Shown here one piece after another: positions 1-10,820 of a stretch of 64,000 nt of DNA. Numbering within the stretch: the first letter of the stretch is position 1; each line of letters opens with the position of its first letter. Source of the DNA: Henricia sp. BOLD:AAB3569 (Eukaryota > Echinodermata > Asteroidea > Spinulosida > Echinasteridae). Both the position numbers and the translations under genes were made by a program. The stretch spans positions 496,001 through 560,000 of the forward strand of contig JBBELK010000326.1 in NCBI GenBank assembly GCA_037783545.1. The letters are read 5' to 3'. Under the pieces are notes generated by a model, which saw nothing but the letters and a program-made list of their open reading frames with translations, did no database searches and was not told the DNA's origin.

Positions 1-138
1 GGAATTTGGTCAAAGTGTGGTCCAAACGTCGGAAAATTTGGAAGTCAAGAAATTTTCCGACGAACTTCAAATTTTGCATGATCCAAACAGTCTATATTCC
101 GCACTTGTCATGAACAATTTACTGATTTTCTCCGGGAA
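1..138 (+). repeat. Partial unit cut by the window start
   Basis: This is the end of a higher-order unit. It carries the CATGATCC variant near 80 and the GTCATGAACAATTTACTG variant just after, and it matches 2838-2975, 4644-4781, 5933-6070, 7739-7876 and 9028-9165. The preceding part of the unit lies outside the window. Confidence 0.85.
27..62. repeat. Perfect 13-bp inverted repeat variant of the dyad
   Basis: Here the left-arm C is A, giving CGTCGGAAAATTT, and GGAATT is GAAATT in the right arm. The arms are now perfectly complementary over 13 bp around a 10-nt centre. Further perfect copies are at 2864-2899, 4670-4705, 5959-5994, 7765-7800, 9054-9089, 15503-15538, 16792-16827 and 17565-17600. 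All lie in the left third of the window, spaced by the local higher-order periods. Confidence 0.85.
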
Positions 139-1407
139 ATGGCCGAGAAATTTATGAGTTTAGGGAAAACCGGGCTTGGGCTTTCTGCCTGCTCTGCAGA
201 CCGTGGCTGTCCGTGTACTCCTGATCACTCGTGCGCATGCTCAGTCTTGTTTGGGACGGGAATTTTGTCAAAGTGTGGTCCAAACGTAGGCAAATTTGGA
301 AGTCAAGAAATTTTCCGACGAACTTCAAATTTTGCATGATCCAAACAGTCTATATTCCGCACTTGTCATGAAAAATTTACAGACTTTCTCCGGGAAATGG
401 CCGAGAAATTTCTGAGTTTAGGGAAAACTGGGATTGGGCTTCCTGCCTGCTCTGCAGACCGTGGCTGTCCGTGTACTCCTGATCACTCGTGCGCATGCTC
501 AGTCTTGTTTGGGACGGGAATTTGGTCAAAGTGTGGTCCAAACGTCGGCAAATTTGGTAGTCAAGAAATTTTCCGACGAACTTCAAATTTTGCATGCTCC
601 AAACAGTCTATATTCCGCACTTGTCCTGAAAAATTGACAGACTTTCGCCGTAAAATGGCCGATAAATTTCAGAGTTTAGGGAAAACTGGGCTAGGGCTTC
701 CTGCCTGCTCTGCAGACCGTGGCTGTCCGTGTACTCCTGATCACTCGTGCGCATGCTCAGTCTTGTTTGGGACGGGAATTTGGTCAAAGTGTGGTCCAAA
801 CGTCGGCAAATTTGGAAGTCAAGACATTTTCCGACGAACTTCAAATTTTGCATGCTCCAAACAGTCTATATTCCGCACTTGTCCTGAAAAATTGACAGAC
901 TTTCGCCGTGAAATGGCCGAGAAATTTCAGAGTTTAGGGAAAACTGGGCTCGGGCTTCCTGCCTGCTCTGCAGACCGTGGCTGTCCGTGTACTCCTGATC
1001 ACTCGTGCGCATGCTCAGTCTTGTTTGGGACGGGAATTTGGTCAAAGTGTGGTCCAAACGTCGGCAAATTTGGAAGTCAAGGAATTTTCCGACGAACTTC
1101 CAATTGTGCATGCTCCAAACAGTCTGTATTCCGCACTTGTCCTAAAAAATTGACAGACTTTCGCCGGGAAATGGCCGAGAAATTTCAGAGTTTAGGGAAA
1201 ACTGGGCTCGGGCTTCTTGCCTGCTCTGCAGACCGTGGCTGTCCGTGTACTCCTGATCACTCGTGCGCATGCTCAGTCTTGTTTGGGACGGGAATTTGGT
1301 CAAAGTGTGGTCCAAACGTCGGCAAATTTGGAAGTCAAGGAATTTTCCGACGAACTTCAAATTTTGCATGCTCCAAACAGTCTATATTCCGCACTTGTCC
1401 TGAAAAA

Positions 1408-1665
1408 TTGACAGACTTTCGCCGGGAAATGGCCGAGAAATTTCAGAGTTTAGGGAAAACTGGGCTCGGGCTTCCTGCCTGCTCTGCAGACCGTGGCTGT
1501 CCGTGTACTCCTGATCACTCGTGCGCATGCTCAGTCTTGTTTGGGACGGGAATTTGGTCAAAGTGTGGTCCAAACGTCGGCAAATTTGGAAGTCAAGGAA
1601 TTTTCCGACGAACTTCAAATTTTGCATGCTCCAAACAGTCTATATTCCGCACTTGTCCTGAAAAA
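1408..1665 (+). repeat. Reference satellite monomer (consensus copy)
   Basis: This copy matches the majority base at every position I compared, so it serves as the type monomer. The register is arbitrary and begins at TTGACAGAC. Composition is A 61, C 60, G 66, T 71, with 14 CpG. Landmarks in order: an 8-bp palindrome GAAATTTC, CTGCAG at 1484-1489, TGATCA, TGCGCA and GCATGC close together, a main dyad at 1575-1610, a second GCATGC, then the A5 run at the end. At 258 bp it is longer than the roughly 150-180 bp typical of many centromeric satellites. I do not recognise it as a named family. Confidence 0.93.
1575..1610. repeat. Conserved dyad (inverted repeat) in the monomer
   Basis: The left arm CGTCGGCAAATT and right arm AATTTTCCGACG are reverse complements at 11 of 12 positions, around a 12-nt centre. 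A smaller dyad, TTTGG with CCAAA (5-bp arms, 12-nt centre), lies just upstream. The element recurs in most of the about 248 monomers. The 257-bp variants that lose one T in the right arm keep only the CGTCGG/CCGACG core in register. It could extrude as a cruciform or be bound by a dimeric protein. The sequence shows only the symmetry, so function is inference. Confidence 0.8.
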
Positions 1666-2430
1666 TTGACAGACTTTCGCCGGGAAATGGCCGAGAAATT
1701 TCAGAGTTTAGGGAAAACTGGGCTCGGGCTTCCTGCCTGCTCTGCAGACCGTGGCTGTCCGTGTACTCCTGATCACTCTTGAGCATGCTCAGTCTTGTTT
1801 GGGACGGGAATTTGGTCAAAGTGTGGTCCAAACGTCGGCAAATTTGGAAGTCAAGAAATTTCCGACGAACTTCAAATTTTGCATGCTCCAAACAGTCTAT
1901 ATTCCGCACTTGTCCTGAAAAATTGACAGACTTTCGCCGGGAAATGGCCGAGAAATTTCAGAGTTTAGGAAAAACTGGGCTCGGGCTTCCTGCCTGCTCT
2001 GCAGACCGTGGCTGTCCGTGTACTCCTGATCACTCGTGCGCATGCTCAGTCTTGTTTGGGACGGGAATTTGGTCAAAGTGTGGTCCAAACGTCGGCAAAT
2101 TTGGAAGTCAAGGAATTTTCCGACGAACTTCAAATTTTGCATGCTCCAAACAGTCTATATTCCGCACTTGTCCTGAAAAATTTACAGACTTTCGCCGGGA
2201 AATGGCCGAGAAATTTCAGAGTTTAGGGAAAACTGGGCTCGGGCTTCCTGCCTGCTCTGCAGACCGTGGCTGTCCGTGTACTCCTGATCACTCGTGCGCA
2301 TGCTCAGTCTTGTTTGGGACGGGAATTTGGTCAAAGTGTGGTCCAAACGTCGGCAAATTTGGAAGTCAAGGAATTTTCCGACGAACTTCAAATTTTGCAT
2401 GCTCCAAACAGTCTATATTCCGCACTTGTC

Positions 2431-2640
2431 CTGAAAAAATTGGCAGACTTTCGCCGTGAAATGGCCGAGAAATTTTAGAGTTTAGGGAAAACTGGGCTCG
2501 GGCTTCCTGCCTGCTCTGCAGACCGTGGCTGTCCGTGTACTCCTGATCACTCTTGCGCACGCTCAGTCTTGTTTGGGACGGGAATTTGGTCAAAGTGTGG
2601 TCCAAACGTCGGCAAATTTGGAAGTCAAGAAATTTCCGAC
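2431..2640 (+). repeat. Marker haplotype segment (+1 A ... -1 T)
   Basis: Linked variants mark this recurrent type: an extra A in CTGAAAAAATTG, GCCGTGAAATGG, GAAATTTTAGAG, CTCTTGCGCACG and a lost T in AAGAAATTTCCG. The gain and loss lie about 195 bp apart and cancel. The +1/-1 pair is also found near 4240-4440 (there with CAGAG), 7335-7530, 14300-14500, 19464-19665, 23072-23270, 23589-23780, 25910-26110, 49378-49570 (there TATTAG) and 53247-53440. It often sits at the end or start of a higher-order block. Confidence 0.8.
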
Positions 2641-2975
2641 GAACTTCAAATTTTGCATGCTCCAAACAGTCTATATTCCGCACTTGTCCAGAAAAATTGA
2701 CAGACTTTCGCCGGGAAATGGCCGAGAAATTTCAGAGTTTAGGGAAAACTGGGCTCGGGCTTCCTGCGTGCTCTGCAGACCGTGGCTGTCCGTGTACTCC
2801 TGATAACTCGTGCGCATGCTCAGTCTTGTTTGGGACGGGAATTTGGTCAAAGTGTGGTCCAAACGTCGGAAAATTTGGAAGTCAAGAAATTTTCCGACGA
2901 ACTTCAAATTTTGCATGATCCAAACAGTCTATATTCCGCACTTGTCATGAACAATTTACTGATTTTCTCCGGGAA

Positions 2976-4781
2976 ATGGCCGAGAAATTTATGAGTTTAG
3001 GGAAAACCGGGCTTGGGCTTTCTGCCTGCTCTGCAGACCGTGGCTGTCCGTGTACTCCTGATCACTCGTGCGCATGCTCAGTCTTGTTTGGGACGGGAAT
3101 TTTGTCAAAGTGTGGTCCAAACGTAGGCAAATTTGGAAGTCAAGAAATTTTCCGACGAACTTCAAATTTTGCATGATCCAAACAGTCTATATTCCGCACT
3201 TGTCATGAAAAATTTACAGACTTTCTCCGGGAAATGGCCGAGAAATTTCTGAGTTTAGGGAAAACTGGGCTTGGGCTTCCTGCCTGCTCTGCAGACCGTG
3301 GCTGTCCGTGTACTCCTGATCACTCGTGCGCATGCTCAGTCTTGTTTGGGACGGGAATTTGGTCAAAGTGTGGTCCAAACGTCGGCAAATTTGGTAGTCA
3401 AGAAATTTTCCGACGAACTTCAAATTGTGCATGCTCCAAACAGTCTATATTCCGCACTTGTCCTGAAAAATTGACAGACTTTCGCCGTAAAATGGCCGAT
3501 AAATTTCAGAGTTTAGGGAAAACTGGGCTAGGGCTTCCTGCCTGCTCTGCAGACCGTGGCTGTCCGTGTACTCCTGATCACTCGTGCGCATGCTCAGTCT
3601 TGTTTGGGACGGGAATTTGGTCGAAGTGTGGTCCAAACGTCGGCAAATTTGGAAGTCAAGACATTTTCCGACGAACTTCAAATTTTGCATGCTCCAAACA
3701 GTCTATATTCCGCACTTGTCCTGAAAAATTGACAGACTTTCGCCGTGAAATGGCCGAGAAATTTCAGAGTTTAGGGAAAACTGGGCTCGGGCTTCCTGCC
3801 TGCTCTGCAGACCGTGGCTGTCCGTGTACTCCTGATCACTCTTGCGCACGCTCAGTCTTGTTTGGGACGGGAATTTGGTCAAAGTGTGGTCCAAACGTCG
3901 GCAAATTTGGAAGTCAAGGAATTTTCCGACGAACTTCAAATTTTGCATGCTCCAAACAGTCTATATTCCGCACTTGTCCTGAAAAATTTACAGACTTTCG
4001 CCGGGAAATGGCCGGGAAATTTCAGAGTTTAGGGAAAACTGGGCTCGGGCTTCCTGCCTGCTCTGCAGACCGTGGCTGTCCGTGTACTCCTGATCACTCG
4101 TGCGCATGCTCAGTCTTGTTTGGGACGGGAATTTGGTCAAAGTGTGGTCCAAACGTCGGCAAATTTGGAAGTCAAGGAATTTTCCGACGAACTTCAAATT
4201 TTGCATGCTCCAAACAGTCTATATTCCGCACTTGTCCTGAAAAAATTGGCAGACTTTCGCCGTGAAATGGCCGAGAAATTTCAGAGTTTAGGGAAAACTG
4301 GGCTCGGGCTTCCTGCCTGCTCTGCAGACCGTGGCTGTCCGTGTACTCCTGATCACTCTTGCGCACGCTCAGTCTTGTTTGGGACGGGAATTTGGTCAAA
4401 GTGTGGTCCAAACGTCGGCAAATTTGGAAGTCAAGAAATTTCCGACGAACTTCAAATTTTGCATGCTCCAAACAGTCTATATTCCGCACTTGTCCAGAAA
4501 AATTGACAGACTTTCGCCGGGAAATGGCCGAGAAATTTCAGAGTTTAGGGAAAACTGGGCTCGGGCTTCCTGCGTGCTCTGCAGACCGTGGCTGTCTGTG
4601 TACTCCTGATAACTCGTGCGCATGCTCAGTCTTGTTTGGGACGGGAATTTGGTCAAAGTGTGGTCCAAACGTCGGAAAATTTGGAAGTCAAGAAATTTTC
4701 CGACGAACTTCAAATTTTGCATGATCCAAACAGTCTATATTCCGCACTTGTCATGAACAATTTACTGATTTTCTCCGGGAA
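2976..4781 (+). repeat. 7-monomer higher-order unit (1806 bp), copy 1
   Basis: This unit equals exactly 7 x 258 bp because one 259-bp monomer (A gain near 4240) and one 257-bp monomer (T loss near 4436) cancel. With the following 5-mer it forms a 3095-bp 12-mer that is repeated at 6071-9165. One clear difference from its sister at 6071-7876 is GAAATTTCAGAG near 4275, where the sister has GAAATTTTAGAG near 7370. Confidence 0.85.
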
Positions 4782-6070
4782 ATGGCCGAGAAATTTATGA
4801 GTTTAGGGAAAACCGGGCTTGGGCTTTCTGCCTGCTCTGCAGACCGTGGCTGTCCGTGTACTCCTGATCACTCGTGCGCATGCTCAGTCTTGTTTGGGAC
4901 GGGAATTTTGTCAAAGTGTGGTCCAAACGTAGGCAAATTTGGAAGTCAAGAAATTTTCCGACGAACTTCAAATTTTGCATGATCCAAACAGTCTATATTC
5001 CGCACTTGTCATGAAAAATTTACAGACTTTCTCCGGGAAATGGCCGAGAAATTTCTGAGTTTAGGGAAAACTGGGCTTGGGCTTCCTGCCTGCTCTGCAG
5101 ACCGTGGCTGTCCGTGTACTCCTGATCACTCGTGCGCATGCTCAGTCTTGTTTGGGACGGGAATTTGGTCAAAGTGTGGTCCAAACGTCGGCAAATTTGG
5201 TAGTCAAGAAATTTTCCGACGAACTTCAAATTTTGCATGCTCCAAACAGTCTATATTCCGCACTTGTCCTGAAAAATTGACAGACTTTCGCCGTAAAATG
5301 GCCGATAAATTTCAGAGTTTAGGGAAAACTGGGCTAGGGCTTCCTGCCTGCTCTGCAGACCGTGGCTGTCCGTGTACTCCTGATCACTCGTGCGCATGCT
5401 CAGTCTTGTTTGGGACGGGAATTTGGTCGAAGTGTGGTCCAAACGTCGGCAAATTTGGAAGTCAAGACATTTTCCGACGAACTTCAAATTTTGCATGCTC
5501 CAAACAGTCTATATTCCGCACTTGTCCTGAAAAATTGACAGACTTTCGCCGTGAAATGGCCGAGAAATTTCAGAGTTTAGGGAAAACTGGGCTCGGGCTT
5601 CCTGCCTGCTCTGCAGACCGTGGCTGTCCGTGTACTCCTGATCACTCTTGCGCACGCTCAGTCTTGTTTGGGACGGGAATTTGGTCAAAGTGTGGTCCAA
5701 ACGTCGGCAAATTTGGAAGTCAAGAAATTTCCGACGAACTTCAAATTTTGCATGCTCCAAACAGTCTATATTCCGCACTTGTCCAGAAAAATTGACAGAC
5801 TTTCGCCGGGAAATGGCCGAGAAATTTCAGAGTTTAGGGAAAACTGGGCTCGGGCTTCCTGCGTGCTCTGCAGACCGTGGCTGTCCGTGTACTCCTGATA
5901 ACTCGTGCGCATGCTCAGTCTTGTTTGGGACGGGAATTTGGTCAAAGTGTGGTCCAAACGTCGGAAAATTTGGAAGTCAAGAAATTTTCCGACGAACTTC
6001 AAATTTTGCATGATCCAAACAGTCTATATTCCGCACTTGTCATGAACAATTTACTGATTTTCTCCGGGAA
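4782..6070 (+). repeat. 5-monomer higher-order unit (1289 bp), copy 1
   Basis: This unit follows the monomer order of the 7-mer at 2976-4781 but lacks two monomers (517 bp, the missing pair including the 259-bp form). Head and tail variants are the same, which fits a two-monomer deletion, or insertion in the 7-mer, by unequal exchange. One 257-bp monomer (T loss near 5725) gives the odd length. Confidence 0.85.
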
Positions 6071-7876
6071 ATGGCCGAGAAATTTATGAGTTTAGGGAAA
6101 ACCGGGCTTGGGCTTTCTGCCTGCTCTGCAGACCGTGGCTGTCCGTGTACTCCTGATCACTCGTGCGCATGCTCAGTCTTGTTTGGGACGGGAATTTTGT
6201 CAAAGTGTGGTCCAAACGTAGGCAAATTTGGAAGTCAAGAAATTTTCCGACGAACTTCAAATTTTGCATGATCCAAACAGTCTATATTCCGCACTTGTCA
6301 TGAAAAATTTACAGACTTTCTCCGGGAAATGGCCGAGAAATTTCTGAGTTTAGGGAAAACTGGGCTTGGGCTTCCTGCCTGCTCTGCAGACCGTGGCTGT
6401 CCGTGTACTCCTGATCACTCGTGCGCATGCTCAGTCTTGTTTGGGACGGGAATTTGGTCAAAGTGTGGTCCAAACGTCGGCAAATTTGGTAGTCAAGAAA
6501 TTTTCCGACGAACTTCAAATTGTGCATGCTCCAAACAGTCTATATTCCGCACTTGTCCTGAAAAATTGACAGACTTTCGCCGTAAAATGGCCGATAAATT
6601 TCAGAGTTTAGGGAAAACTGGGCTAGGGCTTCCTGCCTGCTCTGCAGACCGTGGCTGTCCGTGTACTCCTGATCACTCGTGCGCATGCTCAGTCTTGTTT
6701 GGGACGGGAATTTGGTCGAAGTGTGGTCCAAACGTCGGCAAATTTGGAAGTCAAGACATTTTCCGACGAACTTCAAATTTTGCATGCTCCAAACAGTCTA
6801 TATTCCGCACTTGTCCTGAAAAATTGACAGACTTTCGCCGTGAAATGGCCGAGAAATTTCAGAGTTTAGGGAAAACTGGGCTCGGGCTTCCTGCCTGCTC
6901 TGCAGACCGTGGCTGTCCGTGTACTCCTGATCACTCTTGCGCACGCTCAGTCTTGTTTGGGACGGGAATTTGGTCAAAGTGTGGTCCAAACGTCGGCAAA
7001 TTTGGAAGTCAAGGAATTTTCCGACGAACTTCAAATTTTGCATGCTCCAAACAGTCTATATTCCGCACTTGTCCTGAAAAATTTACAGACTTTCGCCGGG
7101 AAATGGCCGGGAAATTTCAGAGTTTAGGGAAAACTGGGCTCGGGCTTCCTGCCTGCTCTGCAGACCGTGGCTGTCCGTGTACTCCTGATCACTCGTGCGC
7201 ATGCTCAGTCTTGTTTGGGACGGGAATTTGGTCAAAGTGTGGTCCAAACGTCGGCAAATTTGGAAGTCAAGGAATTTTCCGACGAACTTCAAATTTTGCA
7301 TGCTCCAAACAGTCTATATTCCGCACTTGTCCTGAAAAAATTGGCAGACTTTCGCCGTGAAATGGCCGAGAAATTTTAGAGTTTAGGGAAAACTGGGCTC
7401 GGGCTTCCTGCCTGCTCTGCAGACCGTGGCTGTCCGTGTACTCCTGATCACTCTTGCGCACGCTCAGTCTTGTTTGGGACGGGAATTTGGTCAAAGTGTG
7501 GTCCAAACGTCGGCAAATTTGGAAGTCAAGAAATTTCCGACGAACTTCAAATTTTGCATGCTCCAAACAGTCTATATTCCGCACTTGTCCAGAAAAATTG
7601 ACAGACTTTCGCCGGGAAATGGCCGAGAAATTTCAGAGTTTAGGGAAAACTGGGCTCGGGCTTCCTGCGTGCTCTGCAGACCGTGGCTGTCTGTGTACTC
7701 CTGATAACTCGTGCGCATGCTCAGTCTTGTTTGGGACGGGAATTTGGTCAAAGTGTGGTCCAAACGTCGGAAAATTTGGAAGTCAAGAAATTTTCCGACG
7801 AACTTCAAATTTTGCATGATCCAAACAGTCTATATTCCGCACTTGTCATGAACAATTTACTGATTTTCTCCGGGAA
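6071..7876 (+). repeat. 7-monomer higher-order unit (1806 bp), copy 2
   Basis: Near-identical to 2976-4781 at an offset of 3095 bp, including the AAATTGTGC variant near 6518 and the GGCCGGGAAATTT variant near 7107. Confidence 0.85.
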
Positions 7877-9165
7877 ATGGCCGAGAAATTTATGAGTTTA
7901 GGGAAAACCGGGCTTGGGCTTTCTGCCTGCTCTGCAGACCGTGGCTGTCCGTGTACTCCTGATCACTCGTGCGCATGCTCAGTCTTGTTTGGGACGGGAA
8001 TTTTGTCAAAGTGTGGTCCAAACGTAGGCAAATTTGGAAGTCAAGAAATTTTCCGACGAACTTCAAATTTTGCATGATCCAAACAGTCTATATTCCGCAC
8101 TTGTCATGAAAAATTTACAGACTTTCTCCGGGAAATGGCCGAGAAATTTCTGAGTTTAGGGAAAACTGGGCTTGGGCTTCCTGCCTGCTCTGCAGACCGT
8201 GGCTGTCCGTGTACTCCTGATCACTCGTGCGCATGCTCAGTCTTGTTTGGGACGGGAATTTGGTCAAAGTGTGGTCCAAACGTCGGCAAATTTGGTAGTC
8301 AAGAAATTTTCCGACGAACTTCAAATTTTGCATGCTCCAAACAGTCTATATTCCGCACTTGTCCTGAAAAATTGACAGACTTTCGCCGTAAAATGGCCGA
8401 TAAATTTCAGAGTTTAGGGAAAACTGGGCTAGGGCTTCCTGCCTGCTCTGCAGACCGTGGCTGTCCGTGTACTCCTGATCACTCGTGCGCATGCTCAGTC
8501 TTGTTTGGGACGGGAATTTGGTCGAAGTGTGGTCCAAACGTCGGCAAATTTGGAAGTCAAGACATTTTCCGACGAACTTCAAATTTTGCATGCTCCAAAC
8601 AGTCTATATTCCGCACTTGTCCTGAAAAATTGACAGACTTTCGCCGTGAAATGGCCGAGAAATTTCAGAGTTTAGGGAAAACTGGGCTCGGGCTTCCTGC
8701 CTGCTCTGCAGACCGTGGCTGTCCGTGTACTCCTGATCACTCTTGCGCACGCTCAGTCTTGTTTGGGACGGGAATTTGGTCAAAGTGTGGTCCAAACGTC
8801 GGCAAATTTGGAAGTCAAGAAATTTCCGACGAACTTCAAATTTTGCATGCTCCAAACAGTCTATATTCCGCACTTGTCCAGAAAAATTGACAGACTTTCG
8901 CCGGGAAATGGCCGAGAAATTTCAGAGTTTAGGGAAAACTGGGCTCGGGCTTCCTGCGTGCTCTGCAGACCGTGGCTGTCCGTGTACTCCTGATAACTCG
9001 TGCGCATGCTCAGTCTTGTTTGGGACGGGAATTTGGTCAAAGTGTGGTCCAAACGTCGGAAAATTTGGAAGTCAAGAAATTTTCCGACGAACTTCAAATT
9101 TTGCATGATCCAAACAGTCTATATTCCGCACTTGTCATGAACAATTTACTGATTTTCTCCGGGAA
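7877..9165 (+). repeat. 5-monomer higher-order unit (1289 bp), copy 2
   Basis: Near-identical to 4782-6070 at an offset of 3095 bp. It completes the second 12-mer. A single difference is CTGTCTGTGTAC near 4595 and 7690 in other copies against CTGTCCGTGTAC here. Confidence 0.85.
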
Positions 9166-10820
9166 ATGGCCGAGAAATTTATGAGTTTAGGGAAAACCGG
9201 GCTTGGGCTTTCTGCCTGCTCTGCAGACCGTGGCTGTCCGTGTACTCCTGATCACTCGTGCGCATGCTCAGTCTTGTTTGGGACGGGAATTTTGTCAAAG
9301 TGTGGTCCAAACGTAGGCAAATTTGGAAGTCAAGAAATTTTCCGACGAACTTCAAATTTTGCATGATCCAAACAGTCTATATTCCGCACTTGTCATGAAA
9401 AATTTACAGACTTTCTCCGGGAAATGGCCGAGAAATTTCTGAGTTTAGGGAAAACTGGGCTTGGGCTTCCTGCCTGCTCTGCAGACCGTGGCTGTCCGTG
9501 CACTCCTGATCACTCGTGCGCATGCTCAGTCTTGTTTGGGACGGGAATTTGGTCAAAGTGTGGTCCAAACGTCGGCAAATTTGGAAGTCAAGGAATTTTC
9601 CGACGAACTTCAAATTTTGCATGCTCCAAACAGTCTATATTCCGCACTTGTCCTGAAAAATTGACAGACTTTCGCCGGGAAATGGCCGAGAAATTTCAGA
9701 GTTTAGGGAAAACTGGGCTCGGGCTTCCTGCCTGCTCTGCAGACCGTGGCTGTCCGTGTACTCCTGATCACTCGTGCGCATGCTCAGTCTTGTTTGGGAC
9801 GGGAATTTGGTCAAAGTGTGGTCCAAACGTCGGCAAATTTGGAAGTCAAGGAATTTTCCGACGAACTTCAAATTTTGCATGCTCCAAACAGTCTATATTC
9901 CGCACTTGTCCTGAAAAATTGACAGACTTTCGCCGGGAAATGGCCGAGAAATTTCAGAGTTTAGGGAAAACTGGGCTCGGGCTTCCTGCCTGCTCTGCAG
10001 ACCGTGGCTGTCCGTGTACTCCTGATCACTCTTGAGCACGCTCAGTCTTGTTTGGGACGGGAATTTGGTCAAAGTGTGGTCCAAACGTCGGCAAATTTGG
10101 AAGTCAAGAAATTTCCGACGAACTTCAAATTTTGCATGCTCCAAACAGTCTATATTCCGCACTTGTCCTGAAAAATTGACAGACTTTCGCCGGGAAATGG
10201 CCGAGAAATTTCAGAGTTTAGGAAAAACTGGGCTCGGGCTTCCTGCCTGCTCTGCAGACCGTGGCTGTCCGTGTACTCCTGATCACTCGTGCGCATGCTC
10301 AGTCTTGTTTGGGACGGGAATTTGGTCAAAGTGTGGTCCAAACGTCGGCAAATTTGGAAGTCAAGGAATTTTCCGACGAACTTCAAATTTTGCATGCTCC
10401 AAACAGTCTATATTCCGCACTTGTCCTGAAAAATTGACAGACTTTCGCCGGGAAATGGCCGAGAAATTTCAGAGTTTAGGGAAAACTGGGCTCGGGCTTC
10501 CTGCCTGCTCTGCAGACCGTGGCTGTCCGTGTACTCCTGATCACTCGTGCGCATGCTCAGTCTTGTTTGGGACGGGAATTTGGTCAAAGTGTGGTCCAAA
10601 CGTTGGCAAATTTGGAAGTCAAGGAATTTTCCGACGAACTTCAAATTTTGCATGCTCCAAACAGTCTATATTCCGCACTTGTCCTGAAAAATTGACAGAC
10701 TTTCGCCGTGAAATGGCCGAGAAATTTTAGAGTTTAGGGATAACTGGGCTCGGGCTTCCTGCCTGCTCTGCAGACCGTGGCTGTCCGTGTACTCCTGATC
10801 ACTCTTGAGCACGCTCAGTC
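9166..10820 (+). repeat. Transition block after the left domain
   Basis: The first monomer still has the left-domain head haplotype, with the last CATGATCC near 9363 and GTCATGAAAAATTTAC after it. From about 9430 the monomers are close to consensus. One carries CTCTTGAGCACG near 10030 and is followed by a 257-bp form (loss near 10109). Another has GAAATTTTAGAG near 10724. No higher-order period extends cleanly from here back into the left domain. Confidence 0.75.

Larger units (their letters stand above)
139..2975 (+). repeat. 11-monomer higher-order unit (2837 bp)
   Basis: The unit starts with the private haplotype that also begins the units at 2976, 4782, 6071, 7877 and 9166. The first three or so monomers and the last three or so match the 7-mer units downstream. 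The middle holds four extra monomers (net 1031 bp), including one with CTCTTGAGCATG in place of CTCGTGCGCATG near 1777. Two monomers are 257 bp (losses near 1857 and 2632) and one is 259 bp (gain near 2434). Confidence 0.8.

Noticed and set aside
1445-1455. TTTAGGG, identical to a plant-type telomere unit, once per monomer
   Set aside because: It is a single heptamer per 258 bp, never in tandem, so it is coincidental sequence and not telomeric repeat.
1597-1613. CENP-B-box-like motif on the minus strand (GTTCGTCGGAAAATTCC)
   Set aside because: It fits the TTCG and central A of the box, but the required CGGG half is ATTC. The other candidate at TTTCGCCGGGAAATGG also fails. No functional box is called.
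1638-1650. TATA-like CTATATTCC in each monomer as a promoter
   Set aside because: A short AT-rich stretch without other promoter elements or a gene downstream; it occurs in nearly every copy by descent.
2976-9165. The two 12-mers as an assembly duplication
   Set aside because: They differ at several positions (for example CAGAG near 4275 against TAGAG near 7370), so they look like separate copies, although only long reads can settle this.
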